Of a DNA stretch of 64,000 nt, positions 41,558 to 50,109 are shown one piece after another. Made by a program: the position numbers and the translations under genes. Source of the stretch: Paenibacillus sp. MSJ-34 (GTDB lineage: Bacteria > Bacillota > Bacilli > Paenibacillales > Paenibacillaceae); contig NZ_JAHLPR010000012.1 of the NCBI RefSeq assembly GCF_018918005.1, forward strand, positions 1 through 64,000, written 5' to 3'. The notes below the pieces were generated by a model. That model searched no databases, had not been told where the DNA came from, and saw nothing but the letters and a program-made list of their open reading frames with translations. How positions within the stretch are numbered: position 1 is the first letter of the stretch; every line of letters starts with the position of its first letter.

Positions 41558-42886
41558 TTAAATGGCTTGCAGTCCCGCCGTATTCAGAATGTTCCACGGC
41601 TTGTTGAAATGCGGTTGGAAGAAGAAATCGACAAAAGCGAGCTCGTCGATCGTCATCCGGTTTTGAATGCAAACCGAAAGGGTATTGACCGATTGCGTCA
41701 AATCCGCCTTCGACATCAATTGCGCTCCCACAATGCGCCGGGTTTCCTCTTCGAACACGACTTTCAGCGTCACAGGCTCGAAGGTAGGCATAAACTCCGG
41801 ACGATCGTGATCCATTATTGTGACAGATTTCACATTCATGCCAATGCCAATAGCCGCATGCTCGGTCAAACCTGTCGAAGCGATGTTTTGCTCGTAAATT
41901 TTAATGCCCGACGTACCCTGAGTTCCCATATAGCGCAGGACAGGCCTCATTAAATTATGAGCCGCAAGCGTACCCATCCGCACCGCGTTGGTTGCAAGCG
42001 GAATGTACATATGATTCCCGGTCGGATTGTACATAACCGCGCAGTTGTCTCCGGCCGCGAAGACGTCGGGGTTGCTGGTGCGCATATATTCGTCGACGAC
42101 GATCGCGCCGTTGTCCAGCAATTCCACTTGACCGCGCAACAATTCGGTATTCGGGCGAAATCCGATGCATAGAATAACCAAATCTGCCGCATATTCGCCT
42201 TTATCGGTAACTACTTTGGTTACTTTGCCGCGTGTGCCCTCGAATTTCGTAACCGTCTCGCCCAATGCGAGCCGAATCGAACGTTCCGCGAGCGTTGCCT
42301 CCACCCGGTCGGTAAACTCCGCATCCAAATATTTGGCTAACACGCGGTCGCATGTATCGATGAGCGTCACTTCCTTGCCGTTCGTTTGGAACGCCTCCAC
42401 CAGCTCGATTCCGATATACCCGGCCCCGATTACGATAATGCGCCGCGCGTCTTGCGCTTTCTCGACGATGGCGTTGGAATGATTGTAATTTTTGCATAGC
42501 ATAATGCCGCCCAAATCGATGCCTTCCATATTCGGAACGATAGGCCACGATCCGGTCGTCACGATCAGCTTGTCGAACGTATCGCCGAACTCTTCGCCGG
42601 TCTGCAAATTCCGCGCGCGAAGCGTCTTGCTCGCCGTATCGACGGAAACGACCTCGTGGCGCATCTTGGTCTTGACGCCAAGCTCGGCCAGTTGATCGGG
42701 CGAGGAATAGAATAAGCCTTGCGCGTCCTTCACCACTCCGCCCACGTACAAGGCGATCCCGCAGGATAAAAACGAAATGTTGTCGTTCCGCTCGTATACG
42801 GTAATTTCCGCCTCCGGATAAAGTTTGGCCGTATTGACAATCGCCGCCGTCCCTGCATGCGTACAACCGATAACCGCTACTTTCAT
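41558..42886 (-). CDS. nox: NADH oxidase, FAD-dependent (Nox / CoA-disulfide reductase family)
   Basis: A 442-residue flavoprotein disulfide reductase. Using the ATG at 42886, with GGAG eight nt upstream, His10 (VIGCTHAGT) and the redox Cys42 (SFLSCGIALYVGG) fall exactly where they do in enterococcal NADH oxidase and peroxidase. The NADH-binding VIGAGYIGIELVEAF is about 154-168 and the FAD segment FAAGDNCAVMYNP about 276-288. The likely reaction is four-electron reduction of O2 to water with NADH; peroxidase or CoA-disulfide reductase activity is the alternative. Rex-like operators upstream fit redox control. Confidence 0.9.
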   Translation of the reverse strand: MKVAVIGCTHAGTAAIVNTAKLYPEAEITVYERNDNISFLSCGIALYVGGVVKDAQGLFYSSPDQLAELGVKTKMRHEVVSVDTASKTLRARNLQTGEEFGDTFDKLIVTTGSWPIVPNMEGIDLGGIMLCKNYNHSNAIVEKAQDARRIIVIGAGYIGIELVEAFQTNGKEVTLIDTCDRVLAKYLDAEFTDRVEATLAERSIRLALGETVTKFEGTRGKVTKVVTDKGEYAADLVILCIGFRPNTELLRGQVELLDNGAIVVDEYMRTSNPDVFAAGDNCAVMYNPTGNHMYIPLATNAVRMGTLAAHNLMRPVLRYMGTQGTSGIKIYEQNIASTGLTEHAAIGIGMNVKSVTIMDHDRPEFMPTFEPVTLKVVFEEETRRIVGAQLMSKADLTQSVNTLSVCIQNRMTIDELAFVDFFFQPHFNKPWNILNTAGLQAI

Positions 42887-42903
42887 CTGAAACACTCCTT
42901 AGT

Positions 42904-43052
42904 TTGTGATTTTTTTCACTTTATAAAGTGAAAATAATTGTTTCCCTTTCGACTTCCGATATCCGACATCCAACGACCCGCATACCAAGCCTGTGAGAAC
43001 GGTCCGACGTACCGGAAGAAACGATTCCTATTGGTTGTGAAATAATTCACTA
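42904..43052 (-). promoter_or_regulatory. Rex-like operators upstream of nox
   Basis: TTGTGAAATAATTCACTA at 43035-43052 and TTGTGATTTTTTTCACTT at 42904-42921 both resemble the Rex consensus TTGTGAAWWWWTTCACAA. The second merges into a perfect 22-bp palindrome (42913-42934) with half-site TTTTCACTTTA. Rex represses genes for NADH reoxidation and releases DNA when NADH/NAD+ rises. Confidence 0.6.
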
Positions 43053-43208
43053 TTACGGCGAATAAAAAATCATTATTCAAGTGACTTATGTCGTTGACAA
43101 TGACCGTTATCGTTGATCACATTATAATCCATTTCCGTTCGGATCGCAATACTCTATTAAGCTGGAAAAACTACCCTAACGGAGAAAAAAGGCGCAGTCG
43201 CCGCGAAG

Positions 43209-43237
43209 TTGATCATAATCCGCAAATTTGGTATATT
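43209..43237 (+). promoter_or_regulatory. Sigma-A promoter of the potassium transporter gene
   Basis: TTGATC (43209-43214), 17 nt, TATATT (43232-43237). The leader is about 115-125 nt and includes a near-palindrome AACCAAATGCGCATTGGGTT and a T-run near 43337, but no recognisable ydaO (c-di-AMP) or other riboswitch. Confidence 0.7.
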
Positions 43238-43357
43238 CTTTGAGAAAAGAGGAGAAATGAGGATTTGTGTCCTTTGCCAATAAAGCTTATAATTTGATAC
43301 ATGCTCGAACCAAATGCGCATTGGGTTTTCCAGTGCTTTTTTTCTTGACGCGAAGAG

Positions 43358-44710
43358 GTGTATTTTCCATTGAGAACGAATCGTAAAGAGCTGCGGTTAT
43401 CCCCGCCCCAAATTTTAGTCCTCGGCTTTGCCGCTATTATTACGATCGGAGCCTTCCTGCTTATGCTGCCGATCTCGACAAGGGGGGACCAGCCGCTCAG
43501 CTTTATAGACGCTCTATTCACTTCTACGTCGGCCACTTGCGTGACAGGGCTCGTCGTTGTAGATACTTGGAGCACATTTTCCATATTCGGACAAATCGTC
43601 ATTATGATCCTGGTGCAAATCGGCGGGCTCGGCTTCATGACAATGGCCACCTTGTTCGCGTTGGTGTTGAAGAAGAGGATATCGCTGCGGGAACGGCTCA
43701 TTTTGCAGGAATCGATGCGAGCGACCAGCATGGAGGGGATCGTCCGCCTCATCCGCAGAGTCATTATATTCGCGCTAACGATTGAGTCGATTGCCGCGGT
43801 ATTGTTCTCGATTCGGTGGGCGTTCGATATGCCGCCCGGCAAAGCGGTTTATTACGGCATCTTTCACGCCGTTTCCTTGTTCAACAACGGGGGGTTCGAT
43901 CTGTTCGGCGAGTTCACAAGCTTTCAAAAATATGCCGCAGACCCTTATTTCCATATTATCGCAATGACATTAGTCGTTTCGGGCGGACTCGGGTTTATCG
44001 TATTGGCTGATCTTTACGAATGGCCCAGAAGGAAGAAATTGTCTTTGCAATCCAAAGTCGTATTATCGATGACGGGAATATTAATCTGCGTCGGAACGCT
44101 CGTTTTCTTCGCATTCGAATATGCGAACGCCAAGACGATCGGGACGATGGATTTGCCCGGTAAAATATTGGCGTCTTTCTTCCAGTCGGTTTCGACCCGC
44201 TCCTCCGGAACGAGTACGGTCAATATCGGGGATCTGCATCAAGGCACGCAATTTTTTATGATCATCCTTATGTTTATCGGCGCTGCGCCCGGTTCGACCG
44301 GAGGCGGCATTAAAATTACGACGTTTGCGCTGCTGGTAGCCGGCGTCGTCTCCATGCTGCGCGGAAGGGATGATGTCGTTCTGTTCCGGAACCGCATCGC
44401 GAAAGATTTAATTATCAAAGCGTTGACCATTATTTTATTCGCGCTTTTCATGGTGGTGGCGGTCGCGATGCTATTATCGATGACGGAGGACCGTTATTTC
44501 CTGATGATTCTGTTCGAGACGGCCTCGGCCGTTGGAACGGTCGGCTTGTCGATGGGGCTTACGCCCGAACTGTCGGCATTCGCCAAAATCGTGCTATGCG
44601 TCGCCATGTTCGTCGGACGGCTCGGGCCGCTTACGTTGGCCTATGCGCTAGGCCCGAAGAAAGAGAAGGAATTGTACCGCCATCCGGAAGGCAAAATCAT
44701 AATCGGTTGA
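43358..44710 (+). CDS. ktrB: Potassium uptake channel protein, KtrB/TrkH family
   Basis: A 450-residue membrane subunit of a Ktr-type K+ uptake system. Four MPM repeats carry the filter residues, seen in TSATCVTGLVVVDT (about 51-64), NNGGFDLFG (about 175-183), STRSSGTSTVNIG (about 275-287) and ASAVGTVGLSMG (about 385-396). Length and absence of extra N-terminal helices fit KtrB rather than TrkH. The start may be GTG 43358 or TTG 43370, which GAGGTG fits better. The regulatory KtrA subunit is not in the window. The ypdA gene follows 16 bp later. Confidence 0.92.
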   Translation: MYFPLRTNRKELRLSPPQILVLGFAAIITIGAFLLMLPISTRGDQPLSFIDALFTSTSATCVTGLVVVDTWSTFSIFGQIVIMILVQIGGLGFMTMATLFALVLKKRISLRERLILQESMRATSMEGIVRLIRRVIIFALTIESIAAVLFSIRWAFDMPPGKAVYYGIFHAVSLFNNGGFDLFGEFTSFQKYAADPYFHIIAMTLVVSGGLGFIVLADLYEWPRRKKLSLQSKVVLSMTGILICVGTLVFFAFEYANAKTIGTMDLPGKILASFFQSVSTRSSGTSTVNIGDLHQGTQFFMIILMFIGAAPGSTGGGIKITTFALLVAGVVSMLRGRDDVVLFRNRIAKDLIIKALTIILFALFMVVAVAMLLSMTEDRYFLMILFETASAVGTVGLSMGLTPELSAFAKIVLCVAMFVGRLGPLTLAYALGPKKEKELYRHPEGKIIIG

Positions 44711-44726
44711 CATTGGGGGGATTTCC

Positions 44727-45710
44727 ATGGAACAAGCAATTATCATCGGCGCGGGACCGTGCGGCTTGTCGGCAGCCATCGAACTGCAGCGTATCGGCCT
44801 GTCTCCGCTCATTATTGAAAAAAACTGTATCGTTCATTCGATTTATTCCTATCCGACGCATTTGCAATTCTTCAGTACGCCGGAGCTGCTCGAAATCGGC
44901 GAGCTGCCGTTCGCGACCCCGAACGAGAAGCCGTATCGCCATGAAGCACTCGTCTATTACCGCAGAGCGGCGGAGCATTACAATCTTCGTATTCGCACCT
45001 ACGAGGAAGTCGTGTCGCTCCGCAAGTCGGAAGAAGGATTTGACCTGGAAACGAAACACCGCAGCGGAAAAGAATCTCGCTATAAAGCCCGATATGTCGT
45101 GATCGCTACCGGTTATTTCGATCATCCGAATATGCTCGGGATTCCCGGCGAAGATCTAAGCAAAACGACGCATTATTTCCGCGAGGCGCATCCGTACGCC
45201 GGCTCGAAGGTAACGATTATCGGGGGCAATAATTCGGCGGTGGACGCGGCACTGGAACTGCTGCGCGTCGGAGCCGAAGTGACCGTCGTTTACCGCGGCG
45301 CGGAATTGTCGCCAAGCATCAAACCGTGGGTGCGGCCGATCTTCGAGAGCATGATTCAGAAAGGGCTTATCCGCATGCTGTTCGAATCGACCGTGACGCG
45401 GATCGAGGAAGATACGGTTTGGGCCGCATCCGCAGACGGGCAAGAAACGGCAATCGCCAACGATTTCGTCCTCGCGCTGACCGGTTTCCGCCCCGACCGG
45501 AAAATGCTGATCGAAACCGGAGTCGAATTGGCCGACGACCGCGAGAAGCCGCTGTTCAATCCGGACACGATGGAAACGAACGTACCGGGCTTGTACGTCG
45601 CCGGTGTCATTACATCGGGCCGCAATGCGAACGAAATATTTATCGAATCGGGCCGAATGCACGGCAAGACGATCGCCGCCCACATTATGGCTCGCAATGA
45701 ATCCGTATAA
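44727..45710 (+). CDS. ypdA: YpdA family bacillithiol disulfide reductase
   Basis: A 327-residue flavoprotein with FAD site IIIGAGPCGLSAAIELQRIG (about 5-24), NADPH site VTIIGGNNSAVDAALELLRV (about 161-180) and a C-terminal FAD segment GLYVAGVITSGRNANEIFIE (about 291-310). It lacks a CxxC, as expected: YpdA (Bdr) reduces bacillithiol disulfide using NADPH without a classical redox pair. GGGGGGATT precedes the ATG. Sixteen bp after ktrB on the same strand, so probably one transcript, ending at 45725-45764. Confidence 0.93.
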   Translation: MEQAIIIGAGPCGLSAAIELQRIGLSPLIIEKNCIVHSIYSYPTHLQFFSTPELLEIGELPFATPNEKPYRHEALVYYRRAAEHYNLRIRTYEEVVSLRKSEEGFDLETKHRSGKESRYKARYVVIATGYFDHPNMLGIPGEDLSKTTHYFREAHPYAGSKVTIIGGNNSAVDAALELLRVGAEVTVVYRGAELSPSIKPWVRPIFESMIQKGLIRMLFESTVTRIEEDTVWAASADGQETAIANDFVLALTGFRPDRKMLIETGVELADDREKPLFNPDTMETNVPGLYVAGVITSGRNANEIFIESGRMHGKTIAAHIMARNESV

Positions 45711-45724
45711 TCGGGATGAAAAAG

Positions 45725-45764
45725 AACCGTAATCGTAACTCTCAATCGGAGTACGATTACGGTT
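45725..45764. terminator. Convergent terminator between ypdA and the glycosyltransferase
   Basis: AACCGTAATCGTA pairs with TACGATTACGGTT over a 14-nt loop. On the minus strand CTTTTTC follows, on the plus strand CATTGATTTA; it lies 14 nt past ypdA and 8 nt past the minus-strand gene. Confidence 0.88.
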
Positions 45765-45771
45765 CATTGAT

Positions 45772-46986
45772 TTATACGCTCTCTCTCGCTTTGCTTCGAT
45801 ACCATGATTTCCAGCTTTTCCGCGTTGTCTCCATCGACGCCGTCTGATTGGAAACATTCAATATGGCAGACAAAGCGCTGTACGGGGAATGTTGAAATTC
45901 CGTCGCCTCCGCCCTTTTCTTCATCCCGGAGAGCACCTCCGGATGGCTCAGCAAGTAAGTAAACTTCTCTTTCAATTCATCTTCCGACGGCGCATAGATG
46001 GCCACCCCGGATTCGACCAAGTAGTGAACATTATCTTCTTCTTGACCGGGGAGCGCTTTATAGAGCAGCAAAGGCAGCTGTTGAATCGTCGCCTCCGTCG
46101 TGGAAATGCCGCCGGGCTTCGTAATCATTAAATCCGCGCATGCCATCCATTCGTGAATTTGCTCCACATATCCGTGAACGATCGTCGTCACTTCCGACTG
46201 TTCGGCAATCCGTTCCAGCTTTTCTCTCAATTTCTCGTTTTGCCCGCACACGATGACGAATTGGACCCGATCTTTCCATTGTTCCTGCTGCAGGAAGCGT
46301 ACGAAGGAAGGATGAATCATGCCCCAGCCGCCGCCCATCACCAATACCGTCAGCTTGGATACGTCCAGCCCGTGTTTTTTCCGCAGTTCGATTTTATCGT
46401 ATTTCTTGTAAAAGATCGGTCTAACCGGAATTCCCGTCACTTCGATCCGGCTCTTCCCGACGCCTTGCGCCATCAGCGCTTGCGCGACCTTGGCGGAACT
46501 GACCAGATAGCGGTCCGTATACGGGTTCAGCCAATAACTATGATCCGTATGGTCAGTAATGACCGTAACGGTCGGACAATCGATGCTGCCGCTCGCTTTC
46601 AGCTTCGATACCGCGGCCGCGGCCGGCGGAAACGTGCTGACGATGATCGAAGGATTGACTTCCCATACCGCATCCTCCAAAGCCCGCAGGCTCATGCCGC
46701 TCACTGCCTTGATCGCTTTGGAGATGACGTTTTGCCTTCTCGTTTTGTGATAGAAGTAACCGTAAACGCCGGGGAAAGTCTTGATGCACTGCATGTAACA
46801 AAATGCTCCCACCTGATAGAGATGCGGCGAAGTCAGTTCCATATAGTCCATCACATGCACTTCCACTTCTCCGCGCAAATATTGCGATGCTTCCAAAATC
46901 GACTTTGCCGTCTGTATATGCCCATGACCGAGCGGACCGGACAATACGAGTATTTTCTTTTTCTGTCCCCGCAACGACATATTCAT
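45772..46986 (-). CDS. MGDG-synthase-fold glycosyltransferase (UgtP-like), copy 2
   Basis: A 404-residue GT28-type enzyme. The start is the ATG at 46986 (MNMSLRGQKKKILVLSGPLG) with AAAGGAGA upstream. The N-domain motif is SGPLGHGHIQTAKSIL, the linker VITDHTDHSYWLNP, and the donor site MITKPGGISTTEATIQQLPL followed by ALPGQEEDNVHYLV. It is related to, but clearly diverged from, the enzyme at 26682-27803. The likely role is glycosylation of diacylglycerol for membrane glycolipid or lipoteichoic-acid anchor. Monocistronic. Confidence 0.9.
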   Translation of the reverse strand: MNMSLRGQKKKILVLSGPLGHGHIQTAKSILEASQYLRGEVEVHVMDYMELTSPHLYQVGAFCYMQCIKTFPGVYGYFYHKTRRQNVISKAIKAVSGMSLRALEDAVWEVNPSIIVSTFPPAAAAVSKLKASGSIDCPTVTVITDHTDHSYWLNPYTDRYLVSSAKVAQALMAQGVGKSRIEVTGIPVRPIFYKKYDKIELRKKHGLDVSKLTVLVMGGGWGMIHPSFVRFLQQEQWKDRVQFVIVCGQNEKLREKLERIAEQSEVTTIVHGYVEQIHEWMACADLMITKPGGISTTEATIQQLPLLLYKALPGQEEDNVHYLVESGVAIYAPSEDELKEKFTYLLSHPEVLSGMKKRAEATEFQHSPYSALSAILNVSNQTASMETTRKSWKSWYRSKARESV

Positions 46987-47784
46987 ATGCCGCTCTCCTT
47001 TCTTTCCAATCAACCAATTATATATATACCGAATCTATGGTCAGATCTTGTTCGTCTTTATATTAGTATTGTAGGACGTTTTACTTTATTTCAAAACCGA
47101 CTTGAAGAGGTTTTTTTCACTGGACTAAGGTCGAGGAACCATTCCACCTTAAGTTTAGCACCTGATATTAGTACATGATACAAATAATTTGACGAAGAAT
47201 AAAGCGATTTGTTGCTATATTGGAAAAAGTTCTCCTTGGGGCAGAGTTCAATTGACGATAGAAACTGCCGCAGCTCCTTCCGCGATCATGCCCGCTCTCA
47301 TGAACATCGGCGAAGAAAGAATCAGCCCCGCGCAAAATTAGCGTGGAATATATTGTAAGATTAATCATAAACCTTTTACTATTTGTAGGACAAGGGGGAA
47401 ACTAATAGATTTCTTGGTTGGTTGGATGAATTGAGGGTACATTCGGCGATTGATTATCGTGGACGCTAGGGCGGTCGCCGGTTTCGTTGGGTAAATGACC
47501 TGATTTGTAGTGGTGGACGGACACACGATTCGCTATTTTGGCCAAATGGGCGTATTTTCGGAGATTGGCGGACTTACGTTCCTTTATTTTGCCATTTGCT
47601 GCGATTGCCGGACACATGTTCCTCTATTTCCCTGAAACAGGCCTGAATCAGGCGATTTGTCACATATAACGGATTCTCTGTCCTCCAATATGCCCAAAAG
47701 GGGGCTTTATCAGGAAATAAGGGATCTATGTCCGTCAGTATGCGATAAGGGGCGCGTATCTCCAAACGATCGCGAAGACGGCAG
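46987..47784. other. Intergenic region with family-A-like repeat
   Basis: No reliable gene in about 800 bp. 47505-47745 is a family-A relative (GGACACATGTTCCTCTATTT, AGGCGATTTGTCACATATAA, TCTCTGTCCTCCAATATGCC). A 29-codon TTG-initiated ORF at 47252-47341 has no good ribosome-binding site and is not called. The region is AT-rich near 47010-47230. Confidence 0.6.
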
Positions 47785-49350
47785 CTAGCCGCCTTCGTTC
47801 TGCAATTTCTCCAGCAGCAGATTGAGCTTCTTGCGCTTGGCCCGTTCCGCTCGCCGGTGTTCCCGCTCCTCCTCCCGCAACGCTTTGACAATCGAGAAGG
47901 TCATGAGCAGCAGTATGACGGCAAAGGGCAGCGCCGTTACGATGGAAGCGGTCTGCAACGCCTCGAGCCCGCCGCTCAGCAGCAGCACAACCGCAATCAA
48001 GGCTTGAATAATCCCCCAAGAAACCCGAATCTTAATCGAAGGGTCCGGATTGCCGTCCGACGACATCATGCCAAGGACGAAAGTGGCCGAATCGGCGGAA
48101 GTGACGAAAAAAACGATAATCAGCACCAACGCCAACACGGCCAAGATCGTGCCGAGAGGCAAATATTCGAGGGTGGCGAATAGAGCGGCCGTCATATCTT
48201 GCTTGACCGTTTCCGCAATCGGATAGCGGTCGAACATTTCAAAGCGAAGCGCCGTCGAACCGAAGACGGCAAACCATACAAAGCCGAAGCCGCTCGGGAC
48301 GAGCAGCGTCCCCAATATAAACTCCTTGATCGTGCGTCCCCGGGACACGCGGGCGATGAACGATCCGACGAAAGGGGACCAAGCGATCCACCATGCCCAG
48401 TAGAACAGCGTCCAACTGGCCGTCCACGAGCTTTGCGTAAAAGGAGTGAGGCGCAAGCTCATTTGAATAATATTTTGCAAATACAGGCCGAGCGTACTGG
48501 TAAAGGTGTCGAAAATAAACGAGGTCGGTCCCAGAAACAGAATGAAGAGCATCAGGCAAACGGCGATCGCCAAATTGGTATTGCTTAAAATCCGGATGCC
48601 TTTATCGAGTCCGGTTACCGAGGAAGTGATGAACAGCGCCGTCAACACGGCGATGACGATTAATTGTACCGTAATATTGTTCGGCAGGCCGAACAGGAAG
48701 GATAACCCTCCGTTGATTTGCATGACGCCCAAGCCGAGCGAAGTGGCCACCCCGAATGCGGTCGCGATAATAGCCAGAATGTCAATCCCTTTGCCTAATG
48801 CGCCGTTCACCCGATCGCCGATCAAAGGATAGAAAGTCCAACTGATCAATCCTTTATACCCTTTACGGAACGTGAAATATGCAAGTCCCAGCGAAACGAG
48901 CGAGTAAATGCCCCAAGGATGAAGGCCCCAATGAAAAAAGGAATACCTCATCGCCTGCCGCGCCGCTTCCACCGTGAAGCCCTCTCCGCTCGGCGGATTC
49001 ATATAGTGGCTGACCGGCTCCGACACGCCCCAAAATACGAGTCCGATCCCCATTCCCGCGCTAAACAGCATGGAGAACCACGACAAGTTGGAGTACTCCG
49101 GTTCGTCGTCATCCGTGCCAAGGAGAATTTTCCCGTATTTGCTGAACGCCAAATAGAAGCAGAACACGAGCACGATCAATGCCGTAATCAAATAAAACCA
49201 CCCGAAATTTACCGTCAAAAAAGATAAGGCCCGGTCCGCCGACGCAGCCAAATGTGCGGGAGCGATCAACCCCCAAATGACAAAAAGCGATATAACGACG
49301 ATCGAAACGGCTAATACCATATCGTTCAACTCCCGTGCAGCATTTCTCAA
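47785..49350 (-). CDS. BCCT family osmoprotectant transporter
   Basis: A 521-residue, twelve-helix betaine/carnitine/choline transporter. Family motifs are GMGIGLVFWGVSEPVSHYMN (about 79-98) and the substrate-site tryptophans in FYWAWWIAWSPFVGSFIARV (about 314-333). Na+-coupled uptake of glycine betaine or related solutes is the usual role. The basic, charged C-terminal tail (REEEREHRRAERAKRKKLNL) is typical of osmosensing members such as BetP and OpuD. Confidence 0.93.
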   Translation of the reverse strand: MRNAARELNDMVLAVSIVVISLFVIWGLIAPAHLAASADRALSFLTVNFGWFYLITALIVLVFCFYLAFSKYGKILLGTDDDEPEYSNLSWFSMLFSAGMGIGLVFWGVSEPVSHYMNPPSGEGFTVEAARQAMRYSFFHWGLHPWGIYSLVSLGLAYFTFRKGYKGLISWTFYPLIGDRVNGALGKGIDILAIIATAFGVATSLGLGVMQINGGLSFLFGLPNNITVQLIVIAVLTALFITSSVTGLDKGIRILSNTNLAIAVCLMLFILFLGPTSFIFDTFTSTLGLYLQNIIQMSLRLTPFTQSSWTASWTLFYWAWWIAWSPFVGSFIARVSRGRTIKEFILGTLLVPSGFGFVWFAVFGSTALRFEMFDRYPIAETVKQDMTAALFATLEYLPLGTILAVLALVLIIVFFVTSADSATFVLGMMSSDGNPDPSIKIRVSWGIIQALIAVVLLLSGGLEALQTASIVTALPFAVILLLMTFSIVKALREEEREHRRAERAKRKKLNLLLEKLQNEGG

Positions 49351-49401
49351 ACTTGCCTTCCTTTCCTATAGCTTCTTCATTTTTCCCGGTTTATAGTCAA
49401 C

Positions 49402-49435
49402 AAAAAAAACCGCTGGAAGAAACCGTTCCGGCGGT
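49402..49435 (-). terminator. Intrinsic terminator 50 nt upstream of the BCCT gene
   Basis: On the minus strand ACCGCCGGAA pairs with TTCCAGCGGT around a short loop and is followed by a T8 run. The nearest upstream same-strand gene (hrpB) ends 675 nt away, so this is either a late terminator for hrpB, the end of a small unannotated transcript, or an attenuator for the BCCT gene. Confidence 0.8.
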
Positions 49436-49503
49436 CATCTCGCCAATTTCGCGGTTAACGGAAGCAGGAGCACGGACGAACGATCTACTACAATCCGCGC
49501 AAA

Positions 49504-49786
49504 CGTTGCATTAAATCTTCTGGCTGGGATCGCGGTACCATGGAAATATAACGGATTTCCGAGGTCTTATTTTTTGAATTCCAGTCGAATATTGGGATTA
49601 ACGGATTTTCGAACCGTTAACATGTCGCGATCGGGTGAGAATCCTTGGTTTTGTGAAGTTTCGACAAAAATAGAGCCCTCAAAATCCGCTAACTCCGCCA
49701 AAATTGCGTTATTGGATCAAATAAGGCCTCCAAAATCCGTTAACCTTGTTCATCCCTATCGCAATCATCTGCTTGAAACGCAGTAA
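49504..49786. repeat. Dispersed intergenic repeat family B, copy 2
   Basis: Aligns across its whole length with 25033-25313 (ATATAACGGATTTCC, GATTTTCGAACCGTTAACA, AGAGCCCTCAAAATCCGCTA, GCTTGAAACGCAGTAA). Same orientation as copy 1. Confidence 0.8.
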
Positions 49787-49849
49787 AACATTCGGTGCAA
49801 CGCTAGTGAAGCAGGAGACTCTATTTTCGCAAAAATGAGACGTTTTGAA

Positions 49850-49995
49850 ATGTAACGGAACTGAGAAACCTTAATTGCGGTCCTTTGCTTGTTTCTCGCA
49901 AGAAAAACAAGGAATAAGTGCGCTCACATCCGTTAGAATCCGAATAGCCTGTCATTTTCCACATTAAGCTCTCTGAGATCCGTTACAAATTTGAA
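49850..49995. repeat. Dispersed intergenic repeat family C, copy 2
   Basis: TAACGGAACTGAGAAACC, AATAAGTGCGCTCACATCCG, ATCCGTTAGAATCC and GATCCGTTACAAATTTG occur in the order and spacing of the related elements at 35565-35765. It directly follows family B copy 2. Confidence 0.55.
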
Positions 49996-50048
49996 CTTCG
50001 ACAGCGATTTAGAAATTCGGCACCATCCTATGTGGTAGGTTTTCACCG

Positions 50049-50092
50049 TTACCGTAGTTTCTTACGGTTACCGTAGTTTCTTACGGTTACCG
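50049..50092. repeat. 19-bp tandem hairpin repeats after hrpB
   Basis: TTACCGTAGTTTCTTACGG occurs twice in tandem with a partial third copy. Each unit contains the inverted repeat ACCGTA-GTTTCT-TACGGT, so the transcript would form consecutive small hairpins. It begins 18 nt beyond the hrpB stop; there is no T-run, so it is not a standard terminator. Confidence 0.85.
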
Positions 50093-50109
50093 CGATCGCT
50101 GCCGTCAAA

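Noticed and set aside
43238-43357. c-di-AMP (ydaO) riboswitch ahead of ktrB
   Set aside because: The leader is too short and lacks the conserved ydaO segments, although ktr genes often carry one.
47252-47341. 29-codon ORF in the intergenic region
   Set aside because: TTG start without an adequate ribosome-binding site; no context; may be chance.
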